Origin: an uncultured Pseudomonadales bacterium
GTDB taxonomy: Bacteria > Pseudomonadota > Gammaproteobacteria > Pseudomonadales > UBA7434
Length of the DNA stretch: 36,242 nt
Direction of reading: 5' to 3'
NCBI GenBank assembly: GCA_905478995.1
Contig: CAJQKT010000097.1
Span: 1-36,242, forward strand
Both the position numbers and the translations under genes were made by a program. The notes under the pieces are model-generated. The model was not told the DNA's origin and searched no databases. It was given only the letters and a program-made list of their open reading frames with translations. Shown here one piece after another: positions 9,411-17,760 of the stretch; positions within the stretch are counted from its first letter, which is position 1, and every line of letters begins with the position of its first letter.

Positions 9411-10205
9411 TTACTTTTCGTCAGTAGCAGGCTTTTCGTCAGCAACCGGTGCTTCAGCAGCCGCAGGCTCTTCGGCAGCAACAGTCTCTTCAACAAATTC
9501 ATCCTGTGCTACTGCAGCCTGCGCGCTTGCCGCTGAGGCACATGCATCTGCGATGGCTCCGACATAAAGTTTAATTGCGCGTATAGCATCGTCATTGCCC
9601 GGGATAACGTAGTCAACGCCATCGGGGTTGCTATTGCTGTCGACAATACCAATAACTGGGATACCTAGCTTGTTAGCTTCGGTAATTGCAATGCGCTCGT
9701 GGTCAACATCAACAACAAACAAAGCATCTGGCAAACCAGCCATATCTTTAATACCACCGATACTTTTTTCTAACTTCTCTTTCGTTCGGGTACGCATCAA
9801 AGCTTCTTTTTTAGTGAGCTTCTCTAGGGTGCCATCTTTTTCCTGCGCTTCGAGTTCACGATATCGATTGATTGAAGCACGGATTGTTTTGTAGTTTGTC
9901 AGCATGCCACCTAACCAGCGGTGACTAACAAAAGGCATATTGCAGCGCTGAGCTTCTTCTTTAATAATTTTGCTCGCAGCCCGCTTAGTACCAACAAATA
10001 AGATCTTGTTCTTACTCGCAGCCAAACGTTCAACAAATGCCAACGACTCATTGAATGCAGGGACGGTTTTCTCGAGATTAATAATGTGGATTTTGTTTCG
10101 CGCGCCAAATATGAAGGGCGCCATTTTAGGGTTCCAATAACGGCTTTGGTGACCAAAATGAACGCCAGCTTGTAACATCTCGCGCATACTAACGGAGGTA
10201 CTCAT
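9411..10205 (-). CDS. rpsB: RpsB, 30S ribosomal protein S2
   Basis: S2 binds the 16S rRNA head/body junction and helps place S1 on the 30S subunit. Family signatures include [54 protein letters not shown], and [10 protein letters not shown]. The frame is open 23 codons upstream. The start is ATG 10205, because AAGGA stands just before it and the protein then begins [11 protein letters not shown] as expected. Length is 264 residues. The extra length over the E. coli protein is an Ala/Glu-rich acidic tail. Confidence 0.97.
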   Translation of the reverse strand: MSTSVSMREMLQAGVHFGHQSRYWNPKMAPFIFGARNKIHIINLEKTVPAFNESLAFVERLAASKNKILFVGTKRAASKIIKEEAQRCNMPFVSHRWLGGMLTNYKTIRASINRYRELEAQEKDGTLEKLTKKEALMRTRTKEKLEKSIGGIKDMAGLPDALFVVDVDHERIAITEANKLGIPVIGIVDSNSNPDGVDYVIPGNDDAIRAIKLYVGAIADACASAASAQAAVAQDEFVEETVAAEEPAAAEAPVADEKPATDEK

Positions 10206-10332
10206 AATATTTTCCTTTTTTAGGGTTAGGCCTCCACTCACCCCATCAATCCAACCGCTACGTGTCAATAACAACCCGCTTTGGCACCCTGGAAGACGTG
10301 TCGGTGTGTGTGAGAATTAGGTTTAACAAATA

Positions 10333-10347
10333 CCGCTAGTATAGCGG
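10333..10347 (-). other. Stem-loop at the predicted 5' end of the rpsB mRNA
   Basis: CCGCTA and TAGCGG form a perfect 6-bp stem with a 3-base loop. The predicted start site from the promoter at 10354-10381 is near 10346-10347, so the transcript would begin with this hairpin. A 5'-terminal stem can protect mRNA from RNase E entry. The roughly 140-base leader may also hold the S2 autoregulatory site known in gammaproteobacteria. Confidence 0.5.
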
Positions 10348-10353
10348 CGCGAT

Positions 10354-10381
10354 TTTATACCACAGCATGGCGCGTTCTCAA
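10354..10381 (-). promoter_or_regulatory. Sigma-70 promoter for rpsB-tsf
   Basis: On the minus strand a TTGAGA -35 (10376-10381) and a TATAAA -10 (10354-10359) are separated by 16 bases. The sequence after the -10 is G/C-rich (ATCGCGCCGC), a discriminator typical of stringently controlled ribosomal promoters. It lies about 140-150 bases before the rpsB ATG. Confidence 0.75.
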
Positions 10382-10475
10382 AATGCTATTTGAGGTAATT
10401 CCGCGACTTAAGGGAAGTAACGCTACGGTAAACGGCTGAGCTAGACCCGTAAAATACTATTTTTATTCGGCAACA

Positions 10476-10871
10476 CTAAGCTGAATTGGCACCGCCATCA
10501 TCGGCTAGAGTACCTGAGCTGCGCAGAATCATCTGAACCAGCTTGACTTCAGCCTCACTAACACCCAATGCGGTAATCACTTCACTGGCCACAGCCCCAG
10601 CGCGCAAACGGTCGGCTATTTGATTCAAGGACCCCGATGGTGCAACCACCTCTCCTGAAGCCTGCATTTTCAGAACATTGTGCATCTGCAGCTCAAGCTC
10701 CAACAAATGTCGCCCGAGACCCTGCTGACTGTCTTGCAGCAGGCCAACATCCCTACTAACAACTTCAACTATATCCCTTAACTCATTGTTTTTTATTGAC
10801 TGCCTTGCTAAAAACATGAGTATAAGCAACAGGGCAAGGCTTACACCACCTAGCGCGAACCAAAACGCCAT
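10476..10871 (-). CDS. DUF2802 membrane-anchored protein of the polar flagellar/chemotaxis cluster
   Basis: This is a protein of about 131 residues with one N-terminal membrane helix (WFALGGVSLALLLILMFLA), a predicted helical or coiled middle (DIVEVVSRDVGLLQDSQQGLG..), and a small C-terminal helical domain of helix-turn-helix appearance (ADRLRAGAVASEVITALGVS). It matches the DUF2802 family, found at the end of the cheA-motCD-parC-parP cluster in Pseudomonas and relatives. Its biochemical function is unknown. ATG 10871 is preferred to a GTG two codons earlier, because GAGGGG lies 8 bases before the ATG and only 2 before the GTG. The start lies within a few bases of the parP stop, so the two are coupled. 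Confidence 0.8.
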   Translation of the reverse strand: MAFWFALGGVSLALLLILMFLARQSIKNNELRDIVEVVSRDVGLLQDSQQGLGRHLLELELQMHNVLKMQASGEVVAPSGSLNQIADRLRAGAVASEVITALGVSEAEVKLVQMILRSSGTLADDGGANSA

Positions 10872-10873
10872 AC

Positions 10874-11734
10874 TCACAGCCCCTCTTGCTCCAAATCTGA
10901 ATCTGCATCGTCACCCAGCACACTGGCCGCTAATAACAATCGGTGCAGCGCGTCAACGTCAACAATGGCGCACATCTTTTCAATTATGGTTCCTGCCAGC
11001 CACTCACGACGAGTGTGCTGACTCCGCCAGCGCACCTCACTCACATTGATGTCCATTTCGCCGCCGATAGAATCAACAGCAAAACACCAATCCATATCGC
11101 GAATCAGCAACACCTGTCGATAATTGGACACCATATTATTATCGTAGCGCTCCGGCATAACTAACTTTGCCGTATCGACAATCACCCGATCATCAACCTC
11201 GCCCAAACAACATTCAACAAACGAGTTTTGCCAATTGGACTGCTCGGCAATATTAGAAACTTTCGGCGCAGGAGAGATCGCGTCAGCCCCGGCAAAAGGC
11301 TCTACCTTGGCCAAATATTGAAGCGGCAAAGCCAGCTTGAGATTGGCAATCTTAAAGGTTAAGCAGGGGAGTTGCTCGCTAAGAACCCACGCCGGCGCAG
11401 CGGCCAATGCTGCTGGCCGCACTACTCGGCGAGCCATTTTTTGCGCCGCAGCTTCTTGGGCCGCTTCAAGATGCTTAACAAAAGCAGTATTCCTGCTGCG
11501 CTCTGCCGCCGCCGACCTCGCTTCGCCCGGAGTATGATCAAGCGCTGCTGGTGCCTTGAGGCCAACGGCTTCTTTAACTTCTGCAACGCTCGGGCTTGCC
11601 GCTGCGTTGGAGGCGAGCGAATCGGCAGAAGAACTCACAGATACCTGATGACTCGCAGCATTGATCGGCAGCTCGCTCAGCAACGCTTCGATGTACTCCT
11701 GCACCGCATGATCCGACTCAATTAACAATTGCAT
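10874..11734 (-). CDS. parP: ParP-like CheW-domain protein
   Basis: This 286-residue protein has a short conserved N-terminal helix (AVQEYIEALLSELP), a low-complexity Ala/Ser-rich linker to about residue 130, and a C-terminal CheW-like beta domain from about 135 to 275 (CLTFKIANLKLALPLQYL, YRQVLLIRDMDWCFAVDSIGG, WLAGTIIEKMCAIVDVDAL). This is the ParP architecture. ParP links the polar ATPase ParC to chemotaxis signalling arrays and binds the CheA localisation region. ATG 11734 follows AAGGA. parC lies directly upstream. Unusually, no cheA or cheW is present in the cluster, so its array partner must be encoded elsewhere or be missing. A plain CheW coupling role is the alternative reading. Confidence 0.8.
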   Translation of the reverse strand: MQLLIESDHAVQEYIEALLSELPINAASHQVSVSSSADSLASNAAASPSVAEVKEAVGLKAPAALDHTPGEARSAAAERSRNTAFVKHLEAAQEAAAQKMARRVVRPAALAAAPAWVLSEQLPCLTFKIANLKLALPLQYLAKVEPFAGADAISPAPKVSNIAEQSNWQNSFVECCLGEVDDRVIVDTAKLVMPERYDNNMVSNYRQVLLIRDMDWCFAVDSIGGEMDINVSEVRWRSQHTRREWLAGTIIEKMCAIVDVDALHRLLLAASVLGDDADSDLEQEGL

Positions 11735-11868
11735 GATACTAATCCTTACTAGCCGCTACGAAATCACGACTATTGAAGCCCGCTGCACAGACAGCAGAAC
11801 AAATAATTTGAGCTTGCATAAATCTACATGCAACAGAACGCTGCAAACACCCTAACTCGGCGCTCATG

Positions 11869-12666
11869 CTAGGCACGCAGCTGGCTTTCATGCTGTTTTT
11901 CGTCTTGTAACAGCTGAGTGAGCAGCTGCCGGTAGGCGCGCACTGCCCGGCTATCGGGGCTATGGACCGAGGGAGCCAAGCCTTTCTTACTAGCATCACG
12001 CAGTCGAGTATCAACCGGAATAGCAGATCGCCAAAGCTGGGTAGGATACTGCTTACGCAAACTGTTGAGCGATGAAGTTGAGGCCTGAGTGCGTCGATCA
12101 AACATCGTCGGCACTATCGTCACACCTAAGTCCTGCGGGCGTGCTTTTTGCACCATCTGCAACGTACGGATCATGCGTTCCAGCCCTTTGATGGCCAAAA
12201 ACTCTGTTTGCACAGGACAAACCAAGCGTTCACACGCGGCCAATGCATTAATCATCAGCACGCCAAGCACCGGTGGACAATCCAGCAAAATATAGTCAAA
12301 GTTTCCTTTGACCGATTGCAGAGCACGCATAATACGCAACCCCATCCCATCCTTGCCGGTCATCTGTCGCTCAACAGTCGCCAAAGCAGGCGATGTAGGA
12401 ATAAGGCTCAAGCCTGGCACCGATGTCCCGGTGCAAAGCCCCAGCATTTCCTGAGTATTCATACTTTCATCTGCTTGGAATATCTGATAACTCGATCGGG
12501 TAAGGGAATCGGGGTCGTAACCGAAGTAGCTGGTCAACGAGCCGTGCGGATCAAGGTCAACCAACAAAACCCTGTGCCCTTGCTCAGCCAACAAGCCGCC
12601 CAGCGTCACTGTTGTTGTCGTCTTACCGACGCCCCCTTTTTGATTCGCAACTGCCCAGACTCGCAC
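11869..12666 (-). CDS. parC: ParC-like ParA-family ATPase for polar array placement
   Basis: This 265-residue deviant Walker ATPase opens with VANQKGGVGKTTTTVTL. It has the Walker A' aspartate in LLVDLDPHGSLTSYFG and Walker B in FDYILLDCPPVLGVL. In Vibrio and Pseudomonas, the family member in this position (after motD, before parP) recruits chemotaxis arrays to the flagellated pole. The start is GTG 12666, with GAGGGG about 9 bases upstream. It is not a chromosome-partition parA, as no parB or parS context is present. A gap of 134 bases separates it from parP, and a 489-base gap precedes it. Confidence 0.85.
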   Translation of the reverse strand: MRVWAVANQKGGVGKTTTTVTLGGLLAEQGHRVLLVDLDPHGSLTSYFGYDPDSLTRSSYQIFQADESMNTQEMLGLCTGTSVPGLSLIPTSPALATVERQMTGKDGMGLRIMRALQSVKGNFDYILLDCPPVLGVLMINALAACERLVCPVQTEFLAIKGLERMIRTLQMVQKARPQDLGVTIVPTMFDRRTQASTSSLNSLRKQYPTQLWRSAIPVDTRLRDASKKGLAPSVHSPDSRAVRAYRQLLTQLLQDEKQHESQLRA

Positions 12667-13155
12667 CGATCTTTCCCCTCAAAAGTATATAGAACCTTGG
12701 CAACCGACGCATTTCAGCGCCAATTTCAACGCCAACTGGCGGTCCCGCCAAAGGTTCAATGCCCCGCACATACTGGCTATTAAAACGCCAAATAATGCGC
12801 CTCAGCTATCTCGTCAGTGTTGAGTGCGAAGTGTCTAACACTAAAAGTCAAAGTGCAACCCAAGGCACTAAAATCAACACAATTGACCATAGTTATATAC
12901 AGCAGGGCAAGAGTTATCCACAGCGAGTTAAAAATAGCTCACCGCAGAACTCTCGCTCATCTACAGAAAAAATCGACCTCACCAAAACTACCTGAGGCTA
13001 GGCACTCTTTTTATTAGTGAGCAAGAGCAAATGTCTACATTAAGCAGTGCAGGACAGCGCAAAATAAGGAAGGGAAAGTGGCTACAACCGGTGTGATAAG
13101 GGCCGCGGCCAATTGGAGCACAGCTAAGATGACCGCGACACAACATCACGACAAC
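12667..13155. other. 489-base intergenic gap between motD and parC
   Basis: No credible gene is seen on either strand. Short open frames exist but lack ribosome binding sites and recognisable content. The gap holds a perfect DnaA-box sequence (12914-12922), a GGCCGCGGCC palindrome (13101-13110), and AT-rich stretches near 12880-12900 that could include the parC promoter. No chemotaxis gene remnant was recognised. Confidence 0.6.
12914..12922 (+). promoter_or_regulatory. DnaA-box sequence TTATCCACA
   Basis: An exact match to the high-affinity DnaA box. It is single, and no cluster of further boxes or AT-rich 13-mers was noticed beside it, so it is not an origin. It could titrate DnaA or link parC expression to the cell cycle, or be chance. 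Confidence 0.35.
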
Positions 13156-14145
13156 TTATTGGCTTGGTGACTCTGCTGATTCCTCGGTTTCGCTGCTTGG
13201 CTCAATCACGACAGCCTCGGGATAACGATCAGACAACCAAGCGCGGGCCTCATCCATCGCGCTGCGTTCCAAACCGCGCACCAGTGGCACATCATCAGCT
13301 GCCGACTCAATAATGGGCGTGGGAGCGATAATCAGATCATCGACTTGAGCCGCATCGGGTCGCAGGCGATTACGCGTTGAAACCATCAACACAATACGCC
13401 GATTTTTACTTCGTCCAGCCTCGGTCGAGTTAGACTGAGCTGGCTGAAACTCGCCATAACCGATCGCGGCTAAGCGCTCCGGTTCAATGCCTCGATTGAC
13501 CAACTGCTTAACCACCGCTGCAGCGCGCGCGGTAGACAGCTCCCAATTGGATGCGAACTGCACAGTATTGATAGGAACATCGTCCGTAAACCCCTCGACC
13601 CGAATCACATTGTTGTGGTTGATTAAAGTCATCGCTATATCATCAATAATTGCAGCTGCCGCCTCACTCATTTGTACGCCACCGCTACTAAAAAGAACCT
13701 CCGAAGGAAGTTCAATTTGCAACCACCGCTCATCGCCTGCAACAACAATCAAATCTTTCTCAATCAGCGACTGAAAGCTCTGCTCCAACTGTTCAGCAAT
13801 TCGAGTGAATGTCTCAGGAACTTCGTTGGCATCATTACCGGGCCGATCCTCTAGCGCACGCCCGTCTAAATCAATTGGCGTATTAGTATGAGAGTACTGC
13901 GGCTGCCCCTCTGAAAAAATGTTTTGATCCTTGATAGGCGCATTGAAAGCCTCTGAAAACGTCGCCGATAAAACGCGGTATTTTTGCTCAGACACTTGGG
14001 AGATCGAATACATAACGACAAAAAATGCCATTAACAATGTCATGAAATCGGCATAGGAAACTAACCAGCGGTCGTGGCCGGTTTGCCCACTAGCTGCTAT
14101 TTGCGTGTTACCACTTAGCCGTGACTGTATTCGTTTATAGCGCAT
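13156..14145 (-). CDS. motD: MotD, flagellar stator protein (MotB family)
   Basis: MotD is the peptidoglycan-anchored stator subunit that pairs with MotC to drive the motor. One N-terminal membrane helix follows the basic cytoplasmic lead. It contains the ion-binding aspartate in SYADFMTLLMAFFVVMYS, with the plug segment after it. A C-terminal OmpA-like domain binds peptidoglycan (VEGFTDDVPI.., NWELSTARAAAV, GYGEFQPAQSN, KNRRIVLMV). The 329 residues exceed Pseudomonas MotD by a Ser/Glu-rich tail. The gene is 47 bases downstream of motC. ATG 14145 has only a weak ribosome binding site. Confidence 0.93.
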   Translation of the reverse strand: MRYKRIQSRLSGNTQIAASGQTGHDRWLVSYADFMTLLMAFFVVMYSISQVSEQKYRVLSATFSEAFNAPIKDQNIFSEGQPQYSHTNTPIDLDGRALEDRPGNDANEVPETFTRIAEQLEQSFQSLIEKDLIVVAGDERWLQIELPSEVLFSSGGVQMSEAAAAIIDDIAMTLINHNNVIRVEGFTDDVPINTVQFASNWELSTARAAAVVKQLVNRGIEPERLAAIGYGEFQPAQSNSTEAGRSKNRRIVLMVSTRNRLRPDAAQVDDLIIAPTPIIESAADDVPLVRGLERSAMDEARAWLSDRYPEAVVIEPSSETEESAESPSQ

Positions 14146-14192
14146 ACTGGTATTAGAAAATCGCCTCTAGCAAGTGATGCAGGTTATCTGTT

Positions 14193-14939
14193 TCAGGAGA
14201 CTGCAAAAAAACCCTTTAACTTTTCATTAATTGATCGAGGGTTCTCGCCTTCGGCAATCGACAGCAAGCCTTCTATAAACATTTCTCTAATTTGTGTTTC
14301 ATGACGCGAATAAGCACGCAACTTATTAGCAACCGGCAGCAGCAACAGGTTAGCGAACCCCACGCCATAAATAGTCGCAACAAAAGCGACCGCTATACCG
14401 GTGCCCAACATACTTGGATCCGCAAGGTTGCCCATGACATGAATCAAGCCCAAAACTGCGCCTATAATACCGATAGTCGGGGCATAACCACCCATGGCAT
14501 CATATACATTAGCTGCTTCGTGCTCGGCACGCTCTCGGCTAATTAAATCAACTTCCATTACCATTTTTATTTGCGCAGGCTCATTACCATCCACCAAAAG
14601 CTGTAGACCTTTTTTGGCAAATGGGCTCATCTCATTGTTGACAACTTTCTCTAAACCCAGCAGCCCTTCACGCCGGGCAATATTTGCCCACATAACGATT
14701 TTATTGAGCTCTTCTTCAAACTGATGTTGTGGCGCTTTAAAAACCAACTTAAACATTTTTAATGCACGAACAAAGATTGGTTGAGGCGTTTGCAGCGCCG
14801 CTGCGCCAAAGGTGCCACCAATAACGATCAACGCTGCAGGACCATTGAGCAAGGTTGACATATGCCCACCCTCAAGGAAGTTACCCCCCAAAATTGCAGC
14901 AAATGCGACAACAACACCAACAACACTCAAAAGATCCAT
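14193..14939 (-). CDS. motC: MotC, flagellar stator protein (MotA family)
   Basis: MotC is the ring-forming stator subunit that conducts ions and pushes on FliG. The protein has 248 residues and four membrane helices: two at the N-terminus (LLSVVGVVVAFAAILGG, AALIVIGGTFGAA), and two after the cytoplasmic loop in GGYAPTIGIIGAVLGLIHVM and GTGIAVAFVATIYGVGFANL. The latter carries the conserved proline and glycines of the family. It precedes motD and follows the unrecognised 201-residue gene, where cheB stands in Pseudomonas. Confidence 0.94.
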   Translation of the reverse strand: MDLLSVVGVVVAFAAILGGNFLEGGHMSTLLNGPAALIVIGGTFGAAALQTPQPIFVRALKMFKLVFKAPQHQFEEELNKIVMWANIARREGLLGLEKVVNNEMSPFAKKGLQLLVDGNEPAQIKMVMEVDLISRERAEHEAANVYDAMGGYAPTIGIIGAVLGLIHVMGNLADPSMLGTGIAVAFVATIYGVGFANLLLLPVANKLRAYSRHETQIREMFIEGLLSIAEGENPRSINEKLKGFFAVS

Positions 14940-15017
14940 ACTTATATTTCTTTACCGTAAATAATTATCGTGGCCCATAACAGGTCGCACATCCGAAATG
15001 ACAGATGCACACCTTAA

Positions 15018-15623
15018 CTAGTCTTTGCTCTGCGGTCGATCACTTGAATAAACTAATCTCAACTTAGCCTCTGGCTGCGGAGAAGTTTTCTTTGAGGGCT
15101 CTTCCAAATCTGCCGCGTCAACCCACCAGTTCGCGTCGGCTAAGAGTTGTGGAATGTCAGAGGAAGCTAACATTCTTTCAAAAGCCGCATCCGTTAAGTC
15201 CCCATAATCAGGCTGGAGATCAACAACGTTATCATCTCTCCATACCGGTCGCAGTGGCACGCTAACCAAACGACGGGCTTCAGCCAGCATTTGATACGTG
15301 TCTACTAATAGTAACGGATCCGCTGCGCCAACCTGACCAGCAGCCAGTCCATGCACATCCATACTTTGATAGGCTCGCTCTAACTGTTTAGCAATGCCAT
15401 CAACCTGATCACATTGCTGCGCACCCACAGCTATCGCAATTGGATTCCGGGTATAGACCAGCGTGTTCATCGTTCTAACTAGGCGCTTCAAACTTGATCC
15501 AAGTTGCTCATGCAAGCAACGAACAGTATGAGCGCTGACATCAAGCTCGCCAGGCCGCCGTTCCCATAGCTCGCCTTGCGCTGCAGAATTGAGATTGTAT
15601 GAATCTGGAGATCGGGTATCCAT
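15018..15623 (-). CDS. Unrecognised 201-residue soluble protein between fliA and motC
   Basis: I do not recognise this protein. It has no signal peptide and no membrane segment. The N-terminal third is polar. Residues about 30-110 look helical (LHEQLGSSLKRLVRTMNTLVY.., QCDQVDGIAKQLERAYQSMD), residues 110-165 contain an acidic and Trp-containing stretch, and the tail is Lys/Ser/Pro-rich. ATG 15623 has AAAGAG upstream at loose spacing. It occupies the place where cheY-cheZ-cheA-cheB lie in related clusters. No CheZ, CheY or CheB motif is visible. Its position suggests a flagellar, regulatory or array-related role, but this is inference only. Confidence 0.7.
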   Translation of the reverse strand: MDTRSPDSYNLNSAAQGELWERRPGELDVSAHTVRCLHEQLGSSLKRLVRTMNTLVYTRNPIAIAVGAQQCDQVDGIAKQLERAYQSMDVHGLAAGQVGAADPLLLVDTYQMLAEARRLVSVPLRPVWRDDNVVDLQPDYGDLTDAAFERMLASSDIPQLLADANWWVDAADLEEPSKKTSPQPEAKLRLVYSSDRPQSKD

Positions 15624-15842
15624 TATTAACAGCTCTTTACTCTTCTACCGTAACAAAACAAGGACAACATTACCCTCGCCAGTGCCTCTTGATGCAAGCC
15701 GATGGAACATCGGAAAACTCGATTGCATCACTCTACGGATAAGTCTAGAAGATGCCAGCAAACTAGCCAGCAAGAGTGTCAAAGAACGCTTATAGCGCTA
15801 AAAAATTGTGCCTAATCGATCAAACATCCCACACAGTGAGCG

Positions 15843-16568
15843 CTATTCAACCAACTTGGCGCGCAACCGCAATGCAGCCTGAGCGTGTAGCTGACTCACG
15901 CGTGACTCACTAACACCCAGCACCTTGCCAATTTCCTTCAGATTGAGCTCCTGTTGATAGTACAGACTCAGCAGCAGCTGATCGCGCTCGGCAAGCTCGC
16001 TGATGGCCGCGGCAAGGCGTGCTCGCAGCTCATCCTTCTCAACCAAATCGGCTGGATCGACATCCGTATCAGCAATCGCATCGCCTCGGGTGCCGCCCTG
16101 GTCGTCACCAAGAATCTCATCAAAACTGGTCAGTTTAGCGCCCAGTGTATTCTTGGCCATCGCATGATATTCATCGACATCGACCCCCATGGTTTCAGAC
16201 ATTTCACTAGCCGTTGGGTCTCGGCCTAACTTGGCCTGCAGCTTTTGATAGGCGCTTGCCATTGTGCGCGCATTGCGATGCAACGATCGAGGCGACCAAT
16301 CGCCGCGACGCATTTCATCGAGCATGGCGCCACGAATACGGATGCCAGCATAAGTTTCAAAGCTTGCGCCTTTACCGTGCTCGAAATTGGTCGCCGCATC
16401 AAGCAAGCCTTCAAGCCCTGCTTGAATCAAATCGTCAGCTTGCACCGAGTCGGGTAAACGCGCGAGCAGATGATGAGCAATACGTTTGACCAGAGGCGCA
16501 TGGCGCTCGAGCAATGTTTCGATGCTCGATTGATTATTATCACTGTAAGGCTGGTTAGTGCGCGGCAT
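15843..16568 (-). CDS. fliA: FliA, flagellar sigma factor sigma-28
   Basis: FliA directs RNA polymerase to late flagellar promoters after FlgM is exported. Region 2 is clear (HHLLARLPDSVQADDLIQAG, DAATNFEHGKGASFETYA, RIRGAMLDEMRRGDWSPRS). Region 3 follows, and the region 4 helix-turn-helix is in LNLKEIGKVLGVSESRVSQLH. The length of 241 residues is typical. The gene is 155 bases downstream of flhG. No consensus sigma-54 or sigma-28 promoter was found immediately before it, so it is probably read from upstream. Confidence 0.96.
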   Translation of the reverse strand: MPRTNQPYSDNNQSSIETLLERHAPLVKRIAHHLLARLPDSVQADDLIQAGLEGLLDAATNFEHGKGASFETYAGIRIRGAMLDEMRRGDWSPRSLHRNARTMASAYQKLQAKLGRDPTASEMSETMGVDVDEYHAMAKNTLGAKLTSFDEILGDDQGGTRGDAIADTDVDPADLVEKDELRARLAAAISELAERDQLLLSLYYQQELNLKEIGKVLGVSESRVSQLHAQAALRLRAKLVE

Positions 16569-16723
16569 CCGCTTTTTTATTCACTATGATTGAATTTTGC
16601 TGCGTTAAAACAGCTTTATTGTTAAGGGACCCTGTGCCCATTCACGCCGACAAAAAACCATACGTCAAACGTGGACACGGCTGGCTAAGAAGCACGGGCA
16701 CCTACGCCCACCCCGCGAGTTAG

Positions 16724-17596
16724 TTATGGATGACTTGCTAGCAGGCTTTCAACAAAGAACTCGAGGTAACCGCTAGCACCTGTAGCCAGCGGCCATTTGT
16801 CTACTTTTTCTGCCAACTGACCGAATGCCTTCGAAGCTGCGCTGTTCGGATAAAGCGCATAAACAGCCTGCTGCTTGCGTACGGCCTTACGGAGTAATTC
16901 ATCGTGTGGAATGTCTCCAGCATAGTGCAGCATCACATCAAGAAAACGGTCGGTAGTGGCAACCAGTCTGGCATAAAGCGCTCTTCCTTCTTCGTTGCTA
17001 CGCGTTTGATTAGCGAGCACACGAAAGCTTTGTACGCCATGATCGCGGTGTAATACTTTAATCAGTCCATAAGCATCGGTAATTGAGGAAGGTTCATCAC
17101 ACACCACAACCAACACCTCTTGAGCGGCGCGAACAAAACTGACTACTGAATCTGAAATGCCCGCAGCGGTATCGATAATCAACACATCGATTTCATCAAC
17201 TAAATCGCTAAAAGCAGCAATCAACCCCGCATGTTGCTGATGATTGAGGCGCACCATCGACTGGGTCCCTGAACTTGCGGGTATAACGCGAATACCTCCA
17301 GGCCCATCTACTATCACATCGCGCAGACCACACTCACCGGCAAAAACATCTTCAAGATTACGCGCTGGACGCAAGCCCAATAGAACATCAATATTCGCTA
17401 GGCCTAAGTCAGCATCGAGCAGCACCACACGCTGCTTAAGTTGCGCTAAAGCCATACCAAGATTAATTGAGACGTTGCTTTTACCAACACCGCCCTTCCC
17501 TCCCGTCACGGCAATAACACGAACGGTCGAGGAATCTTTAGCGGTTTGATTTGCTGGCGTGGTTTGTTCAGAAGCCGCCAATGTATTTTCCACCAC
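16724..17596 (-). CDS. flhG: FlhG (FleN), MinD-like ATPase controlling flagellar number
   Basis: FlhG restrains flagellar number at the pole, partly by opposing FlhF and by inhibiting the master regulator FleQ. The deviant Walker motif VIAVTGGKGGVGKSNVSINL, the VVLLDADLGLANIDVLLGL segment, and Walker B in VLIIDTAAGISDSVVSF are intact. The length is 290 residues. The start is GTG 17596, one of two tandem GTGs, with no strong ribosome binding site. Its motifs are fully conserved, in contrast to its partner FlhF. The 164-base gap from flhF contains two copies of TTGTAAAG on the coding strand. Confidence 0.95.
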   Translation of the reverse strand: MVENTLAASEQTTPANQTAKDSSTVRVIAVTGGKGGVGKSNVSINLGMALAQLKQRVVLLDADLGLANIDVLLGLRPARNLEDVFAGECGLRDVIVDGPGGIRVIPASSGTQSMVRLNHQQHAGLIAAFSDLVDEIDVLIIDTAAGISDSVVSFVRAAQEVLVVVCDEPSSITDAYGLIKVLHRDHGVQSFRVLANQTRSNEEGRALYARLVATTDRFLDVMLHYAGDIPHDELLRKAVRKQQAVYALYPNSAASKAFGQLAEKVDKWPLATGASGYLEFFVESLLASHP

Positions 17597-17760
17597 AGTA
17601 ATTTATAAAAAAAGTTTTGGCCAAGTAAACGCTTGCAATGCAGTGATTCCGGAAAAACGTCAACGCCTTTACAGAACTTATTGTATACGATTATAGCGAG
17701 CAACGAATATTGGCATATATAACTTTACAACCTGGCTTTACAATCTAACTTGACAGCCGA

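Noticed and set aside
11739-12101. A 120-residue minus-strand frame spanning the parC end and the gap to parP
   Set aside because: It overlaps the parC C-terminus in another frame, is irregular in composition, and has no start signal; it is taken as a shadow.
12148-12783. A 211-residue open frame on the plus strand
   Set aside because: It lies antisense to parC, which has clear ParA motifs, and its translation has no recognisable domain or ribosome binding site.
13101-13110. GGCCGCGGCC palindrome downstream of motD
   Set aside because: It is a loopless palindrome without a T-run; no known operator or terminator fits.
15758-15769. Sigma-54-like TGGCTAGTTTGC upstream of the 201-residue gene
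   Set aside because: The GG and GC elements are three bases too close for a sigma-54 promoter.
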